A stretch of DNA of 34,924 nucleotides from Rhodospirillales bacterium (GCA_030744625.1 JASLQF010000049.1:1-34924), one strand, 5' to 3'; positions 8,293 through 21,024 are shown, counted from the first letter of the stretch. Notes: generated by a model not told the origin, from the letters alone. A program made the numbers and translations.

Positions 8293-8502
8293 ATGCCAAC
8301 AGGTACCGTCAAATGGTTCAATCCTACCAAGGGATTCGGATTCATTGAGCCGGAAGATGGATCGAAAGACGCTTTCGTCCATATCTCCGCCGTCGAACGG
8401 GCGGGGTTGAATTCGCTCAGGGAAGGTCAGAAGGTCGAATACGAGCTGGTTGCGGGACAGGACGGAAGAGCCTCCGCTGAAAACCTGGTCGCCCTCGACT
8501 AA
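8293..8502 (+). CDS. Cold-shock domain protein, CspA family
   Basis: 69-residue single cold-shock domain. RNP1-like [10 protein letters not shown] and RNP2-like DAFVHISAV are both present, after the standard opening [15 protein letters not shown]. Members bind single-stranded RNA and DNA and act as RNA chaperones; not all are cold-induced. ATG 8293 is chosen because it gives the normal family N-terminus and has AGAGAAG upstream; the frame upstream to 8260 is leader. The gene stands alone, divergent from tctC and convergent with the ferredoxin gene. Its own promoter and a leader hairpin are visible upstream. Confidence 0.95.
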   Translation: MPTGTVKWFNPTKGFGFIEPEDGSKDAFVHISAVERAGLNSLREGQKVEYELVAGQDGRASAENLVALD

Positions 8503-8536
8503 CCACTAGATCATTCAAGAGCCGTTGTTCTTGGCG

Positions 8537-8566
8537 TCCGCCCGCGGGAAGTCTCGCGGGGGCGGA
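8537..8566. terminator. Possible shared hairpin between csp and the ferredoxin gene
   Basis: TCCGCCCGCG (8537-8546) can pair with 8555-8566 in a GC-rich stem of 10 pairs with a 2-nt bulge. It lies between two convergent genes. There is no clear T-run on either strand, so it is only a weak terminator candidate. Nothing else is seen in the 117-bp gap. Confidence 0.3.
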
Positions 8567-8619
8567 GGAGGGAGTCCTGCGTCCTGGCTACAAGGCCGGC
8601 CGGCACCGCAGAGCGGCGT

Positions 8620-8952
8620 TCAATCCGACAGCAGATTGCGGACTTCGGCGGGCAGGCTCACCACCAGGCCGTCGAGTTCGCCGGTCAGGATGATCTGACA
8701 GCCGAGCCGCGACCCGTGGGTCAGGCCCCAGGCGAGGTCGAGCATGTCGGCTTCCTCCTCGCTGGGGGCACCCAAGCGGTCGAGCCACGCCGCGTCGACG
8801 ATCACGTGGCACGTCGAGCACGCCATGCATCCCTCGCAGGCGCCCTCGATATCGATGCCGTTGCGGTGTGCGATCTCCAACAGGGAGAGCCCATCCGGCG
8901 CCTCGACGTGGCGGCGTTTTCCGCCGCGCTCGATGAACGTCACGGTGGGCAT
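8620..8952 (-). CDS. 2Fe-2S ferredoxin, ISC/adrenodoxin type
   Basis: 110 residues with a single plant/vertebrate-type 2Fe-2S domain. Cluster ligands are C39, C45 and C48 in CEGCMACSTC, and C85 in RLGCQI; the extra C42 lies within the loop. The CSTCHVIVD and EEADMLDLAWG stretches are typical of the Fdx/adrenodoxin branch that supplies electrons to cluster assembly. It is the last gene of the cysE-iscR-suf operon, 19 nt after the IscA-type gene, which supports that role. No strong ribosome site precedes the ATG, so coupling to upstream translation is possible. Confidence 0.93.
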   Translation of the reverse strand: MPTVTFIERGGKRRHVEAPDGLSLLEIAHRNGIDIEGACEGCMACSTCHVIVDAAWLDRLGAPSEEEADMLDLAWGLTHGSRLGCQIILTGELDGLVVSLPAEVRNLLSD

Positions 8953-8971
8953 GGGGCCGGCCGCGTTCAGC

Positions 8972-9307
8972 TCAGATGTTGAAGCTTTCGCCGCAGCCGC
9001 AGCGGCTTTTCTCGTTGGGGTTGGCGAACACGAAGCCGGACGACAGCTTGTCCTCGACGTAGTCCATCTCGCTGCCGACGAGGTACATCATCGCCGTCGG
9101 ATCGATGAACACCTTGACGCCCTTGGTTACGACCACGTCTTCCAGGGCCTTTTTTTCCTCGGCGTACTCGACCACGTAGCTGAGGCCGTTGCAGCCCTTC
9201 GTGCTGATGCCGACGCGCACGCCCAATACCGGCTTGTCGCTCCGGGCGACCAGCGCCTTGACCCGATCGGCGGCGGCATCGGTCAGCGTCATCGTCTGGG
9301 CTGCCAT
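8972..9307 (-). CDS. A-type Fe-S carrier, SufA/IscA family
   Basis: 111 residues with the three conserved cysteines of A-type carriers: C39 in STKGCNGLSY, and C103/C105 in the RCGCGESFNI tail. These proteins bind and hand over Fe-S clusters from the scaffold to apo-proteins. The family covers SufA, IscA and ErpA, which sequence alone does not separate well; the operon context favours a SufA-like role. AGAGG precedes the start. It lies between sufT and the ferredoxin gene. Confidence 0.93.
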   Translation of the reverse strand: MAAQTMTLTDAAADRVKALVARSDKPVLGVRVGISTKGCNGLSYVVEYAEEKKALEDVVVTKGVKVFIDPTAMMYLVGSEMDYVEDKLSSGFVFANPNEKSRCGCGESFNI

Positions 9308-9367
9308 CGTCTTGCCTCTTGTCCGGCTCGCCGATGCGTCCTTACATCAGCAAATTCAAATATACCA

Positions 9368-9781
9368 TCAACACATGCCGAGCGCCAGTTTGGCGTCTTC
9401 CGACATGCGTTCCGGGGTCCATCCCGGCTCCCACACCAGCTTGACCTCGACCTCGCCGACACCGTCCACGTCGGCCACCGCGTCGGCCACCCACTTGGGC
9501 AGTTCTCCGGCCACCGGGCACCCGGGCGCCGTCAGGGTCATGTCGATGGCGACGGCGCCGTCGGCGCCGATGTCCAGCCCGTAAATAAGGCCGAGTTCGT
9601 AAATGTTCACGGGAATCTCCGGGTCGTAGACGGTGCGCAACGCCGCTACCACCCCATCCTCGGAAGCAACCGTGGAACCGGGCGCCAGCGGGCCGCCGGC
9701 ATGGGCGGTGAACTCCTCGCCCGCCGGAGCCGGAGGCATGAAGTCGTTGACGGTGCGCGTGTCGTCTTCGGCCGGGGCCAT
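9368..9781 (-). CDS. sufT: SUF-associated MIP18/DUF59 family protein, SufT type
   Basis: 137 residues. A poorly conserved N-terminal extension of about 35 residues is followed by the DUF59 domain: LRTVYDPEIPVNIYELGLIYGL, then DMTLTAPGCPVAGELP with the conserved cysteine, and KLVWEPGWTPERMSEDAKLALG. The family helps cluster maturation; SufT proteins are commonly encoded in suf operons. It ends in a Cys residue just before the stop. It lies 8 nt after sufU on the same strand. Confidence 0.92.
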   Translation of the reverse strand: MAPAEDDTRTVNDFMPPAPAGEEFTAHAGGPLAPGSTVASEDGVVAALRTVYDPEIPVNIYELGLIYGLDIGADGAVAIDMTLTAPGCPVAGELPKWVADAVADVDGVGEVEVKLVWEPGWTPERMSEDAKLALGMC

Positions 9782-9789
9782 GGCGCATC

Positions 9790-10277
9790 CTATTCCGTGG
9801 TCACCTGTACGGGATCAACGGGACATTCGTGCTCGCCCGCCGCCGCCGCCTGCATGGTATGCCAGGCGAGGGTGGCGCATTTCACCCGGACCGGAAACTC
9901 GCGCACCCCGGAAAGCACTTGCAGCCGCTCGACCGCATCCTCGTCGTCGACCCCGGACACCTGCGGATCGACGTCTTCCCCGGTACACATCCGGTGGAAG
10001 CCATCGAACAATTTCTTGGCCTCTTCCAAGGTCTTGCCGATCAGGACCTCGGTCATCATGGAGGCCGACGCCAGGGAGATGGCGCAGCCCCTGCCCTCGA
10101 ACGCTGCATTCCGGATGACGCCGGCGTCATCGACGGTGAGGTAGACGGTGAGCGTATCGCCGCACACCGGGTTGTAGCCATGGGCCTCGCAGTTGGCGCC
10201 CTCGGGATGACCGAAGTTCCGCGGATTCTTGCCGTGGTCGAGGATGACCTCCTGGTAGAGGTCGCGCAGTTCTTCCA

Positions 10278-10281
<4 letters not shown>
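9790..10281 (-). CDS. sufU: SufU-type sulfur-transfer/scaffold protein
   Basis: 163 residues of the IscU-fold family. Zinc/cluster ligands are C40 and D42 (NPVCGD), C66 (GRGCAIS) and C135 (VRVKCATLAW). The stretch of extra residues between C66 and C135 is typical of SufU rather than IscU. In Gram-positive bacteria SufU accepts sulfur from SufS through its zinc site. No sufE is present in this operon, so the same job is likely here. The ATG at 10281 overlaps the sufS stop (ATGA), indicating coupled translation; a second ATG follows immediately. Confidence 0.93.
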
Positions 10282-11544
<1,263 letters not shown>

Positions 11545-11552
<8 letters not shown>

Positions 11553-12885
11553 GTTGTTCTCCGTTCGCCGCCTGCGACAGCCACGCGGCGATCATTTCCT
11601 CCAGCGCCTCGGCCAACGGCTCGGGCTTCACGTCGTGCAAGGTCTCGGCCAGAAACGAGCGCACCAGCAGGCCGCGCGCCGCCGCCTCCGGGATACCGCG
11701 CGAGCGCAGGTAGAAGAGCGCGTCCTCGTCGATGGCGCCGACCGTCGCGCCGTGGCTGCACTTCACGTCGTCGGCGTAAATTTCCAGTTCCGGCTTGGCG
11801 TCGATCTCGGCGCGGTCGGAAAGCAGCAGGGTCTTGCACGTCTGGTTGCCGTCCGTGCGCTGGGCGTCCTCGCGCACCACGATGCGGCCCTGGAAGACCC
11901 CCCGCGCCTTGCCGTCGAGCACGCCCTTGAAGACTTCGCGGCACGAGGTATCGGGCACCGTGTGCTCGACCACCGTGGTATTGTCGCAGTGCTGGTCGCC
12001 GCGCATCATGTAGGCCCCGGTGAGGCTGCAATTGGCGCCGGAGCCGACGAGGCGCACGCCGACCTCGTAGCGCGACAGCCGCGCACCGGTGGCGAAACAA
12101 AAACCTTCGTAGGTGGCGTCGGCGCCCACTTCGGCGTGCACGGTGGCCAGATGAAGCGCCCCGGAACCCTCGGCCTGGACCTTGTGGTGGGTGAGGTGGG
12201 CGGCGCCGGCCACACTGATTTCGGTGGCGCCGTTGGCGAAATAGGCGCCCTTCCCGGCCCCCAAATGATGCTCGACGACGGTGGCGCGGCTGCCCTCGTC
12301 GAGGAGGATCAGGTTGCGCGTGTGGCAGGCCACGGGCTCGTCCGCCGTTCCGCCGAGGAAGACGATTTCGACAGGCGCCGGCAAGGCCACGCCCGGCCCG
12401 ACGCGGAGCACGTAGCCATCGTCCATCATGGCGGTGTTGAGCGCCAGCATGGGCTGGCCGTCGAGGACGCCGATGCGCCCCAATTGTGCTTCCAGGGCAC
12501 CGGGGTCGCTGGCCAGGGCGTCGCGCAGGGACTCGATCCGCGCGCCATCGGGAAGCGCGCCCGGCGTCGACAGGTCGGGCCGCAGGCGGCCGTTGACGAA
12601 GACCAGCCGATGGCCGGCGGCGGCGCCGAGGACGGATGGCAGGCGCCCGGCATCGGCCGCGGCGTCGGCCTCGCCGACGGCGCGGTAGGCGGTCTTCTCG
12701 AGGGGCCTGAGGCGGGTGTACTTCCACGCCTCCAGGCGCGGCGTCGGCACGCCGAGATCGCCGAAGCGCTCGATCGCCGCTTCCCGCAGGTCGCCGAGCC
12801 AGGGCACGCCGGTGCCCGGCAGCCCTGCCTTGAGGGCGGCGAACTGCTCGACGAATGGCCGAACGGCGATTGAATTTCCTGCCAT
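11545..12885 (-). CDS. sufD: Fe-S cluster assembly protein SufD
   Basis: 446 residues. It has the beta-helix core of the SufB/SufD family, with KCSHGATVGAIDEDALFYLRSRGIPEAAARGLLVRSF in the C-terminal part, including the conserved histidine of the SufBCD scaffold, and EAWKYTRLRPLEK near the N-terminus. It forms the SufBC2D complex that builds clusters. ATG 12885 gives the normal N-terminus; the frame extends upstream to 13089 but that part overlaps sufC and looks non-coding. The gap to sufC is 40 nt. Confidence 0.95.
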
Positions 12886-12925
12886 GGGTGCGTCTATCCT
12901 CTGCGGGCCTGTCCAGGCCGGGCCG

Positions 12926-13728
12926 TCAGGCGGCCGCCTCCGCGAACTCCGCGTAGCCCTTCTCCTCCAACTCCCGCGCCAGTTCCTTGCCGCCGGAGCG
13001 CGCGATGCGGCCACCGGCCAGCACGTGCACGCGATCGGGCACGATGTAGTCGAGCAGCCGCTGATAATGGGTGATGACCAGCATGGCACGCTCGGGCGAA
13101 CGCAGGGCGTTCACTCCCTCGGCGACGACTTTCAAGGCGTCGATGTCGAGGCCGCTGTCGGTCTCGTCGAGCACGGCGAGGTCCGGGTTGAGCACGGCCA
13201 TCTGCAGCACCTCGTTGCGCTTCTTTTCGCCGCCCGAGAACCCGACGTTGACGGGGCGCCTCAGCATGTCGTCCGAAATCCCCAGTTCCTTGGTCTTCTG
13301 GCGCACCAGCTTGAGGAACTGCATGGCGTCCAGCTCGCCCTCGCCGCGATGCTTGCGGATGGCATTGAATGCCTCTTTGAGGAAGGTGGTGTTGGCGACG
13401 CCCGGAATCTCCACCGGATACTGGAAGGCCAGGAACAGGCCTTCGGCGGCGCGTTCCTCGGGCTCCATCCTAAGCAGGTTCCGGCCCCCGTACAGGATCC
13501 GGCCCTTGGTTACCTCGTAGCCGCCGCGCCCGGCCATGGCGTAGGCCAGGGTGCTCTTGCCCGAACCGTTGGGACCCATGATGGCATGGACCTCGCCGCG
13601 GTTGAGGACGAGGTCCATGCCCTTGAGGATTTCCTTGCCATCGACGGTAACGTGCAGGGCCTTGATCTCGAGCAGCGCCTTCTTGGACATCTTCACCTTC
13701 GTGGGTTTTGTTTTTTGGGGCTTGCGTG

Positions 13729-13732
<4 letters not shown>
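12926..13732 (-). CDS. sufC: Fe-S cluster assembly ATPase SufC
   Basis: ABC-type ATPase of the SufBC2D scaffold. Walker A is GPNGSGKST, the signature is [15 protein letters not shown], and Walker B with the SufC-specific follow-up is [14 protein letters not shown]. Two starts are plausible. ATG 13732 overlaps the sufB stop (ATGA) and has AAGGGAG upstream; it gives 268 residues with a basic 14-residue leader. ATG 13690 has AAGG upstream and begins [10 protein letters not shown], closer to the usual family start. The first is listed because of coupling. Either way the ATPase core is complete. Confidence 0.95.
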
Positions 13733-15183
<1,451 letters not shown>

Positions 15184-15215
15184 TTTCCCTTGCTTTTCCC
15201 TATCGCCCGTGGCGC

Positions 15216-16352
15216 TCAGGCCGCCGCCGGAGCCGGAACCGCGCTATCGTGCGGCTCGCCCAAGCGCTTGTAGAGCCCCGTCCACGCCGCCAAGAATGTG
15301 CTTACGTCGTCCTCCGTGGTGTCGCGCCCCAGGCTGACGCGGATGGCGGTGGAAGCCTGCTCCGGCGCCACGCCCATGGCCGCCAGCACGTGGCTCGGCT
15401 CGACCTTGCCGGACGAGCACGCGGACCCGGCACCGACCGCGACGCCGGCAAGATCGAGGGCCATGATCTGGGTCTCGCTGGCCACCCCCGGCATTGAAAC
15501 GCAACAGGTGTTGGGCAGGCGCTCGGCACCGGCCCCGAATATCCGGGCGCCCCCGCAAACCCTGGTGATGCGCGACTCCAGGTCGTCGCGCAAGCGGCGC
15601 AGGCGCGGCGCCTCGGCCACCCCTTGGCCGGCGGCGGCGACGCCGAATCCGACGATTGCCGGCACGTTCTCGGTACCGGCGCGGCGGCGGCGTTCCTGGC
15701 CGCCGCCCCGCGCCTCGGGCTTCAAGGGCGTGCCGTCGCGGACGATCAGGGCGCCGATGCCTTGCGGGCCGCCCATCTTGTGGGCCGATAGCGTCAACAA
15801 GTCAACGCCGAGGCTGGCCATGTCCAAGGGCATCTTTCCGGCGCCCTGCACGGCGTCGCAATGTACGAGCACGCCGAAACGGCGCGCCGCCTCGGCGACC
15901 TTCGCCACCGGCTGGACGACGCCGGTCTCGTTGTTGGCCAGCATCACGGAAACCAGCGCCGGACCGGGCGCCGCGGCGAGCAGGGCTTCCAGCGCACCGA
16001 TATCGACCACGCCGTCGCCGTCCACGGGGATGGGGACGGGGACCGTCGCCACCCCCGCCACGGCATCCAGTACCGAGACGTGCTCGACGGACGAAACCAG
16101 GACGCGCTCGCGGCCGGTGCCGCGCAGCGCCAGGTTGTTGGCCTCGGTACCGCCGCTCGTGAAAATCACCTCGGCGGGCCGGGCGCCGGCCAGGACGGCG
16201 ACCCTTTCGCGCGCGTCCTCGACGGAACGCCGGGCATCGCGCCCCAAGGCGTGCACGGACGAAGCGTTGCCGACACGGGCCAACGCCTGCGCCATCGCCT
16301 GGGCCACGTCCGGCAGCACCGGCGTGGTCGCGTTATGATCCAGATAGACCAT
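15216..16352 (-). CDS. Cysteine desulfurase, IscS/NifS type (class I)
   Basis: 378 residues. The start [12 protein letters not shown], the PLP lysine in [10 protein letters not shown], and the catalytic cysteine in [15 protein letters not shown] place it in class I, distinct from SufS encoded further down the same operon. [10 protein letters not shown] and [12 protein letters not shown] are also typical. It gives persulfide sulfur for clusters or for thiolated tRNA, for instance MnmA. ATG 16352 has AGAGG just upstream; the longer frame to 16556 lies inside iscR and is not used. Whether it works mainly with SUF or with other acceptors cannot be read here. Confidence 0.95.
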   Translation of the reverse strand: MVYLDHNATTPVLPDVAQAMAQALARVGNASSVHALGRDARRSVEDARERVAVLAGARPAEVIFTSGGTEANNLALRGTGRERVLVSSVEHVSVLDAVAGVATVPVPIPVDGDGVVDIGALEALLAAAPGPALVSVMLANNETGVVQPVAKVAEAARRFGVLVHCDAVQGAGKMPLDMASLGVDLLTLSAHKMGGPQGIGALIVRDGTPLKPEARGGGQERRRRAGTENVPAIVGFGVAAAGQGVAEAPRLRRLRDDLESRITRVCGGARIFGAGAERLPNTCCVSMPGVASETQIMALDLAGVAVGAGSACSSGKVEPSHVLAAMGVAPEQASTAIRVSLGRDTTEDDVSTFLAAWTGLYKRLGEPHDSAVPAPAAA

Positions 16353-16381
16353 CGTTCCTCTTTGTCGGGCGCGCCGGGGAC

Positions 16382-16852
16382 TTACTGGGCCGCGTCGATC
16401 AATTCGTGCTCGCGGCGCCAGAACTCGCCGCTGGAACCCAGGACGCGGCTTTCGCACACGTCGGCGAGAGAGATGGAACTCAGAAACAGATAAATCTGGT
16501 TTCCCAATTCCGACCACAGGTCGTGGGTCAGGCAGCGGCTTTTGGCGCCCGTGCACCCCAGGGAAGACTCCGTCTTGCAGCGGGTCGCCTTGATGGGCTC
16601 GTCCACGGCGAGGATGATATCGGAGATGCGCACGTGACTGGGGGTCCGCGACAGCATGTAGCCGCCACCGGGGCCACGCACGCTTTTCACCAGGCCCCCC
16701 TTTCGCAGCCTGCCGAAAAGTTGCTCAAGATAAGACAGCGATATCTCCTGGCGATCGGCGATATCGGCCAACGAGATCGGCTTGTTCGACTCATACTTGG
16801 CCAGATCGACCATCGCCATGACGGCGTAGCGCCCCTTGGTGCTCAGTTTCAT
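16382..16852 (-). CDS. iscR: Rrf2-family Fe-S regulator IscR
   Basis: 156 residues. An N-terminal winged helix (KLSTKGRYAVMAMVDLA to RGPGGGYMLSR) is followed by the 2Fe-2S ligands C92, C100 and C107, plus H110 in CLTHDLW. This is the same arrangement as C92/C98/C104/H107 of E. coli IscR, with small spacing differences. E43, the residue that in E. coli discriminates between type 1 and type 2 sites, is conserved. It likely represses its own operon when clusters are plentiful. AGGAG precedes the ATG. A matching type-1-like operator lies at the operon promoter (17745-17769), upstream of cysE. Confidence 0.95.
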   Translation of the reverse strand: MKLSTKGRYAVMAMVDLAKYESNKPISLADIADRQEISLSYLEQLFGRLRKGGLVKSVRGPGGGYMLSRTPSHVRISDIILAVDEPIKATRCKTESSLGCTGAKSRCLTHDLWSELGNQIYLFLSSISLADVCESRVLGSSGEFWRREHELIDAAQ

Positions 16853-16895
16853 GGCCCTTCTCCTATGAACGAGAACTATTTCCGCCAGAAGGAAT

Positions 16896-17639
16896 TCAGG
16901 AGTTCCGCGCCGAGAACCGGGGCACCGACCCTTGGCCCATGTCATCCTGTTCTTGCTCTTGCCGGCGCTGTTCCAAATCCTCGATTCGCGCCGCCATTCC
17001 GCGTAACTGTTCGCGCAGGTTGTGGATGGTCGCCACCAGCGGATCGGGAGGCCCGTCCACCGGTGTCCCGTAGGCGACGAATTCCTTGGCCTTTTCCCGG
17101 TCACGGGGCATAGCCACGCGGGCCGGGATGCCGACCGCCGTCACCCCCGGAGGCACGTCCTTGGTGACCACCGCGTTGGCCCCGACGCGGGCGCCGACGC
17201 CCACCGTAATCGGACCGAGGACCTGGGCGCCGGAACCGATGATGGCGCCGTCCTCGACCGTCGGGTGGCGCTTTTGGCCAATCTGCGCCGTGGAATCCAC
17301 CGATGGCGCGATGCCGCCCAGGGTAACCGCGTGATAGAGCGTCACGTCGTCGCCGATGACCGAGGTTTCGCCGATGACCACGCCGGTCCCGTGATCGATC
17401 ACCAAACGGCGGCCGATCTCGGCGCCCGGGTGAATCTCGATCTGCGTCAGGAGCTTTGCGACGTGCGACAGGAAACGCCCCACAAGGCGCCAGCGGCGCT
17501 TCCACAGCTTGTGGGACAGCCGGTAATAGATCAGCGCGTGAAGGCCCGGATAGCAAAGCAAGACTTCCCAACGCGAGCGCGCCGCCGGGTCGCGGGCCAT
17601 GAAAGCGTCGATATCCTCTTGAAGACCCTTGAAAATCAT
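16896..17639 (-). CDS. cysE: Serine O-acetyltransferase CysE
   Basis: 247 residues. It converts serine and acetyl-CoA to O-acetylserine, the precursor of cysteine. A short helical N-terminal domain ([23 protein letters not shown]) precedes the left-handed hexapeptide beta-helix, with [29 protein letters not shown] and [22 protein letters not shown]. The tail is polar and helical, with a glutamine/glutamate-rich end. It is the first gene of the operon, so cysteine supply is co-transcribed with the desulfurases. A cysE-iscR order is also known from the Azotobacter isc locus. The ribosome site is weak, and the leader is about 90 nt. Confidence 0.95.
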   Translation of the reverse strand: MIFKGLQEDIDAFMARDPAARSRWEVLLCYPGLHALIYYRLSHKLWKRRWRLVGRFLSHVAKLLTQIEIHPGAEIGRRLVIDHGTGVVIGETSVIGDDVTLYHAVTLGGIAPSVDSTAQIGQKRHPTVEDGAIIGSGAQVLGPITVGVGARVGANAVVTKDVPPGVTAVGIPARVAMPRDREKAKEFVAYGTPVDGPPDPLVATIHNLREQLRGMAARIEDLEQRRQEQEQDDMGQGSVPRFSARNS

Positions 17640-17736
17640 CTTTACCGCTATATCTTAGTAAGCCACTCTGGGTTGGCGAACCGCCCAGCCGCTCCTGCGC
17701 CATTCACGGAAACCGCGCCAACGTCCGCATCGCCGG

Positions 17737-17765
17737 AATATAGTATGTCCGACTTTTTTAGTCAA
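17737..17765 (-). promoter_or_regulatory. Sigma70-type promoter of the cysE-iscR-suf operon
   Basis: Read on the - strand, TTGACT (17760-17765) and TATATT (17737-17742) are separated by exactly 17 nt. Transcription would start near 17730, about 90 nt before the cysE ATG. No other equally good promoter is seen upstream of iscR, whose gap to cysE is only 43 nt. The -35 box and spacer lie inside the IscR-like operator. Confidence 0.75.
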
Positions 17766-17769
17766 GTAT
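17745..17769. promoter_or_regulatory. IscR type-1-like operator
   Basis: 25-bp site with the core GACT-N5-AGTC (17751-17763), an all-T spacer, the right flank AAGTAT (full match to the RRSTAT end of the IscR type-1 consensus) and the left flank ATGTCC (four of six matches). It overlaps the -35 box and spacer of the operon promoter, as expected for repression. A degenerate half-site (TTTGACTAATTG) lies about 35 bp to the right, near 17800. Binding is inferred from the match and the iscR gene in the operon. Confidence 0.75.
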
Positions 17770-17882
17770 TTTTCTGTTGAAAAAGGGCGCATTTGACTAA
17801 TTGAGAGAGGATGTGCCTCAGATATACAACCCGGGATGACGAATTCGAACAAAGCGGAATCCAGGACCTTTCGTGAGAGATC

Positions 17883-18533
17883 ATGCCTGAAGTCAACTTC
17901 AACGGCCCCGACGGCCGCCTCGAAGGCCGCTACAACCACTCCAAGATGCCCAACGCTCCCGTCGCGCTTCTTCTCCATCCGCACCCGCAGCACGGCGGGA
18001 CCATGAACAACAAGGTCGTCTATTCCCTTTATCAGACCTTCGTGCGCCGCGGTTTCTCGGCTCTGAGGTTCAATTTCCGCGGGGTCGGGCGGTCCCAGGG
18101 GCAGTTCGACAACGGCCCCGGCGAGATGAGCGACGCCGCCTCCGCGTTGGATTGGATGCAAAGCTACAATCCCAACGCGTCGGGCTGCTGGATCGGCGGA
18201 TTCTCGTTCGGCGCCTGGATCGGCATGCAATTGATGATGCGCCGTCCCGAGATCAGCGGCTACATCTCGGTGGCCCCGCCGGCCAGCATCTATGACTTCA
18301 CCTTCCTTGCCCCCTGCCCCGCCTCCGGGTTGATCGTGCACGGCGGCAAGGACGATCTGGTCCCCATCGCGTCGGTCGAGAAGCTGACCCAGAAGCTGGC
18401 CGCCCAGAAAACCATCTCCGTCGACTACCGGGTGATCGAAAGCGCCGACCATTTCTTCATGGACGACCTCAATATCCTCAATGATCACATCGAGGACTAC
18501 TTGGATACGGCGCTATCGACGGAGGCCGCCTAG
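17883..18533 (+). CDS. Alpha/beta hydrolase, COG2945-like
   Basis: 216 residues with a complete serine-hydrolase triad: nucleophile in GGFSFGAW, acid in HGGKDDLVP and histidine in ESADHFF. The oxyanion-side motif LLHPHPQHGGTMNNKVV is typical of the COG2945 group common in Proteobacteria; its natural substrate is not known. No signal peptide, so cytoplasmic. The gene is divergent from cysE; the 243-bp gap holds the IscR-like operator. It is convergent with anmK, with only 8 bp between the stops. Confidence 0.9.
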   Translation: MPEVNFNGPDGRLEGRYNHSKMPNAPVALLLHPHPQHGGTMNNKVVYSLYQTFVRRGFSALRFNFRGVGRSQGQFDNGPGEMSDAASALDWMQSYNPNASGCWIGGFSFGAWIGMQLMMRRPEISGYISVAPPASIYDFTFLAPCPASGLIVHGGKDDLVPIASVEKLTQKLAAQKTISVDYRVIESADHFFMDDLNILNDHIEDYLDTALSTEAA

Positions 18534-18541
18534 CACCTTCG

Positions 18542-19651
18542 TTATCGCGGCGACGCCGCGCCGGGCACCCCGTGCAGCTTGCCGCCAGTCATCGGCCGCG
18601 CCACCCCCGTCGTCGAGGGCAGGCTCAGCGGCAACCCGTAAATTGAGCGCACGGCCAGGAAGGCGAAGGCCTGGGCCTCCAGCGCGTCGCCTTGCCAGCC
18701 CACCGCTTCCACGGCCTCCACCGGGACCGCGAGGACATCGCTCAAGGCCCCCATCAGGGTCCGGTTATGGCGGCCGCCGCCGCTCACCAGCCAGCGCCTG
18801 GGGGGCGCCGGCAGGAAATCCACGGCCCGCGCCACCGCCGCCGCCGTGAAGGCGGTGAGTGTCGCCGCGCCATCGGCGGGCGACAGGTCGGAAACGGCGG
18901 CGAGACCGATGTCTGCACGGTCCAGGGACTTGGGCGGCGGCCGGGTGAAGTAGGAATGCTCCATCATCTCCGCCACGATGGCGTCGTCGGGACGCCCGGA
19001 GCCAGCCAAGCCGCCGCCGGCATCGAAGGGTTGGCCGGTGGCGGCGCGCGTCCAGTCGTCGATGAGGGCGTTGCCGGGACCGGTATCGAAGGCCATCACG
19101 TCGCCATTCAGAAAGGTGAGGTTGGCGACGCCGCCGACGTTGAGGACGGCGAGGGGCTTCTCCAGGGAGGCGGCGAGAGCGGCGTGGTAAAGGGGGGCGA
19201 GTGGCGCCCCCTCGCCGCCTTCGGCAACGTCGCGGCCGCGGAAATCACCGACCACGGCGACGCCCGTCGCGCGCGCCAGCAGGGCGCCGTCGCCGATCTG
19301 GCGGGTCAGCCGCCGTTCCGGCCGGTGCAGGACCGTATGGCCGTGAAAGCCGATGACCGCGACGGGGCCGAGACCGGCGGGCGACGCGGCGTTGGCGTCG
19401 ATCACGGCACGTGCCGCCTCGGCGTGCCTCAAAGTGAGTTCGCGGGCGACGGGTGCGATGGCCTCCTCTTTCGCGTCGGCGCCGAGGACGGCGCGCAGGC
19501 GGTCGCGAAAGGGCGCGTCGTAGGGGACGGTCAGTGCCGGCCCCAAATCGAGGATCCTTTCGCCGTCGGTGCGGACGATGGCGCCGTCGATGCCGTCGAG
19601 CGAGGTCCCGCTCATCAGGCCGAGGGCGATGCGGGGGGCGCGGTTAGTCAT
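18542..19651 (-). CDS. anmK: Anhydro-N-acetylmuramic acid kinase
   Basis: 369 residues, full length for the family. It phosphorylates 1,6-anhydroMurNAc released in peptidoglycan turnover to MurNAc-6-phosphate. Landmarks are [16 protein letters not shown] (phosphate loop), [50 protein letters not shown] and [13 protein letters not shown]. It is divergent from tyrS, a common arrangement in Alphaproteobacteria. AGGAG lies 11 nt upstream of the ATG. Confidence 0.97.
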   Translation of the reverse strand: MTNRAPRIALGLMSGTSLDGIDGAIVRTDGERILDLGPALTVPYDAPFRDRLRAVLGADAKEEAIAPVARELTLRHAEAARAVIDANAASPAGLGPVAVIGFHGHTVLHRPERRLTRQIGDGALLARATGVAVVGDFRGRDVAEGGEGAPLAPLYHAALAASLEKPLAVLNVGGVANLTFLNGDVMAFDTGPGNALIDDWTRAATGQPFDAGGGLAGSGRPDDAIVAEMMEHSYFTRPPPKSLDRADIGLAAVSDLSPADGAATLTAFTAAAVARAVDFLPAPPRRWLVSGGGRHNRTLMGALSDVLAVPVEAVEAVGWQGDALEAQAFAFLAVRSIYGLPLSLPSTTGVARPMTGGKLHGVPGAASPR

Positions 19652-19770
19652 CTCTTCTACGGCTCCTGGCGCCGGCGTTGTCGGGTCGGGGCGATTGTGC
19701 TAATTACGCGCCGTCCCGGCAAGGGCCGGGGACGGGCGCGGCGGAACCGCGGCGCATACCCGGACACGTG

Positions 19771-21024
19771 ATGGCCACCCACCGCTCGCAATTCCTAAGC
19801 ACGCTCACCGAACGGGGCTTCGTGCACCAGTGCACGGACGACGAGGCCCTGGACGCCCTGGCCGCCGAAAAACCCCTCACCGCCTACATCGGATTCGATT
19901 GCACCGCGCCCAGCCTGCACGTCGGCAGCCTGATCTCCATCATGATGCTCAAATGGCTGCAGGAGGCCGGCCACAAGCCCATCGTTCTGATGGGCGGCGG
20001 CACCACCAAGGTGGGGGACCCGTCCGGCAAGGACGACGTCCGGACTCTGCTCGACGAGGCCGAGATCGCCGACAACATGCGGCGCATCGAACAAGTGTTC
20101 TCCCAGTTCCTCACCTTCGGCGACGGCCCCACCGACGCCGTCATGATCGACAACTCGGAGTGGCTCGACGGCCTCAGCTACATCCCCTTCCTGCGCGAAT
20201 ACGGGCGCCATTTCTCGGTCAACCGCATGCTCGGGTTCGATAGCGTCAAATTGCGTCTGGAGCGCGAGCAGCCGCTCACCTTTCTCGAGTTCAACTACAT
20301 GGTCCTGCAGGCCTACGACTTCCTCGAGCTGGCGCGGCGCTTCGACTGCGTGTTGCAGATGGGCGGCTCCGACCAGTGGGGCAATATCGTCAACGGCGTC
20401 GAGGTGGGCCGGCGCGCCGACGGGCGGGAGCTGTACGGGCTGACGACGCCGCTGCTCACCACGGCGGCGGGCGCCAAGATGGGCAAGACCGCTTCGGGTG
20501 CCGTGTGGCTCAACGCCGATATGCTCTCGCCCTACGATTACTGGCAGTATTGGCGCAATACGGACGATGCCGACGTCGGCCGCTTCCTGCGGCTGTTCAC
20601 GGACCTCGGGCTCGACGAGATCACCCGCCTCGAGGCCCTCGGCGGAAACGAGATCAACGAGGCCAAGAAGGTCCTGGCCAACCAGGCGACGCAGCTGTGT
20701 CACGGCGAAGACGCCGCCCGGGCGGCCGCGGAGACGGCACGCCGCACCTTCGAGGACGGCGAGGCCGGCGACCAGCTTCCCACCGTGGATATGCCCCGCG
20801 CCGAACTGGAAAGCGGCATTCCCGCCTTCGAGATTCTGCGCCGCGCCGGCTTGGCGGCGAGCAACGGCGAGGCGCGGCGTCTCATCAAGGGCGGCGGCGG
20901 GCGCGCCAACGACATCGTCATCACCGACGAGATGCAAACGGTGAGCCTCGCCGACGTCAACGACCAGGGCTATATCAAGCTCTCGGCGGGCAAGAAGCGC
21001 CACGCCCTGGTGCGCGCCGTTTAA
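19771..21024 (+). CDS. tyrS: Tyrosyl-tRNA synthetase
   Basis: 417 residues. The class I motifs are HVGSL (H50) as the HIGH equivalent and KMGKT (236-240) as the KMSKS equivalent. [14 protein letters not shown] and [14 protein letters not shown] form the tyrosine and ATP site. The C-terminal part (from about 345) is an S4-type RNA-binding domain, [19 protein letters not shown] 19771 gives the normal N-terminus ([17 protein letters not shown]); the longer frame from 19678 lies in the anmK-tyrS intergenic region and looks non-coding. No strong ribosome site is visible. Confidence 0.97.
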   Translation: MATHRSQFLSTLTERGFVHQCTDDEALDALAAEKPLTAYIGFDCTAPSLHVGSLISIMMLKWLQEAGHKPIVLMGGGTTKVGDPSGKDDVRTLLDEAEIADNMRRIEQVFSQFLTFGDGPTDAVMIDNSEWLDGLSYIPFLREYGRHFSVNRMLGFDSVKLRLEREQPLTFLEFNYMVLQAYDFLELARRFDCVLQMGGSDQWGNIVNGVEVGRRADGRELYGLTTPLLTTAAGAKMGKTASGAVWLNADMLSPYDYWQYWRNTDDADVGRFLRLFTDLGLDEITRLEALGGNEINEAKKVLANQATQLCHGEDAARAAAETARRTFEDGEAGDQLPTVDMPRAELESGIPAFEILRRAGLAASNGEARRLIKGGGGRANDIVITDEMQTVSLADVNDQGYIKLSAGKKRHALVRAV

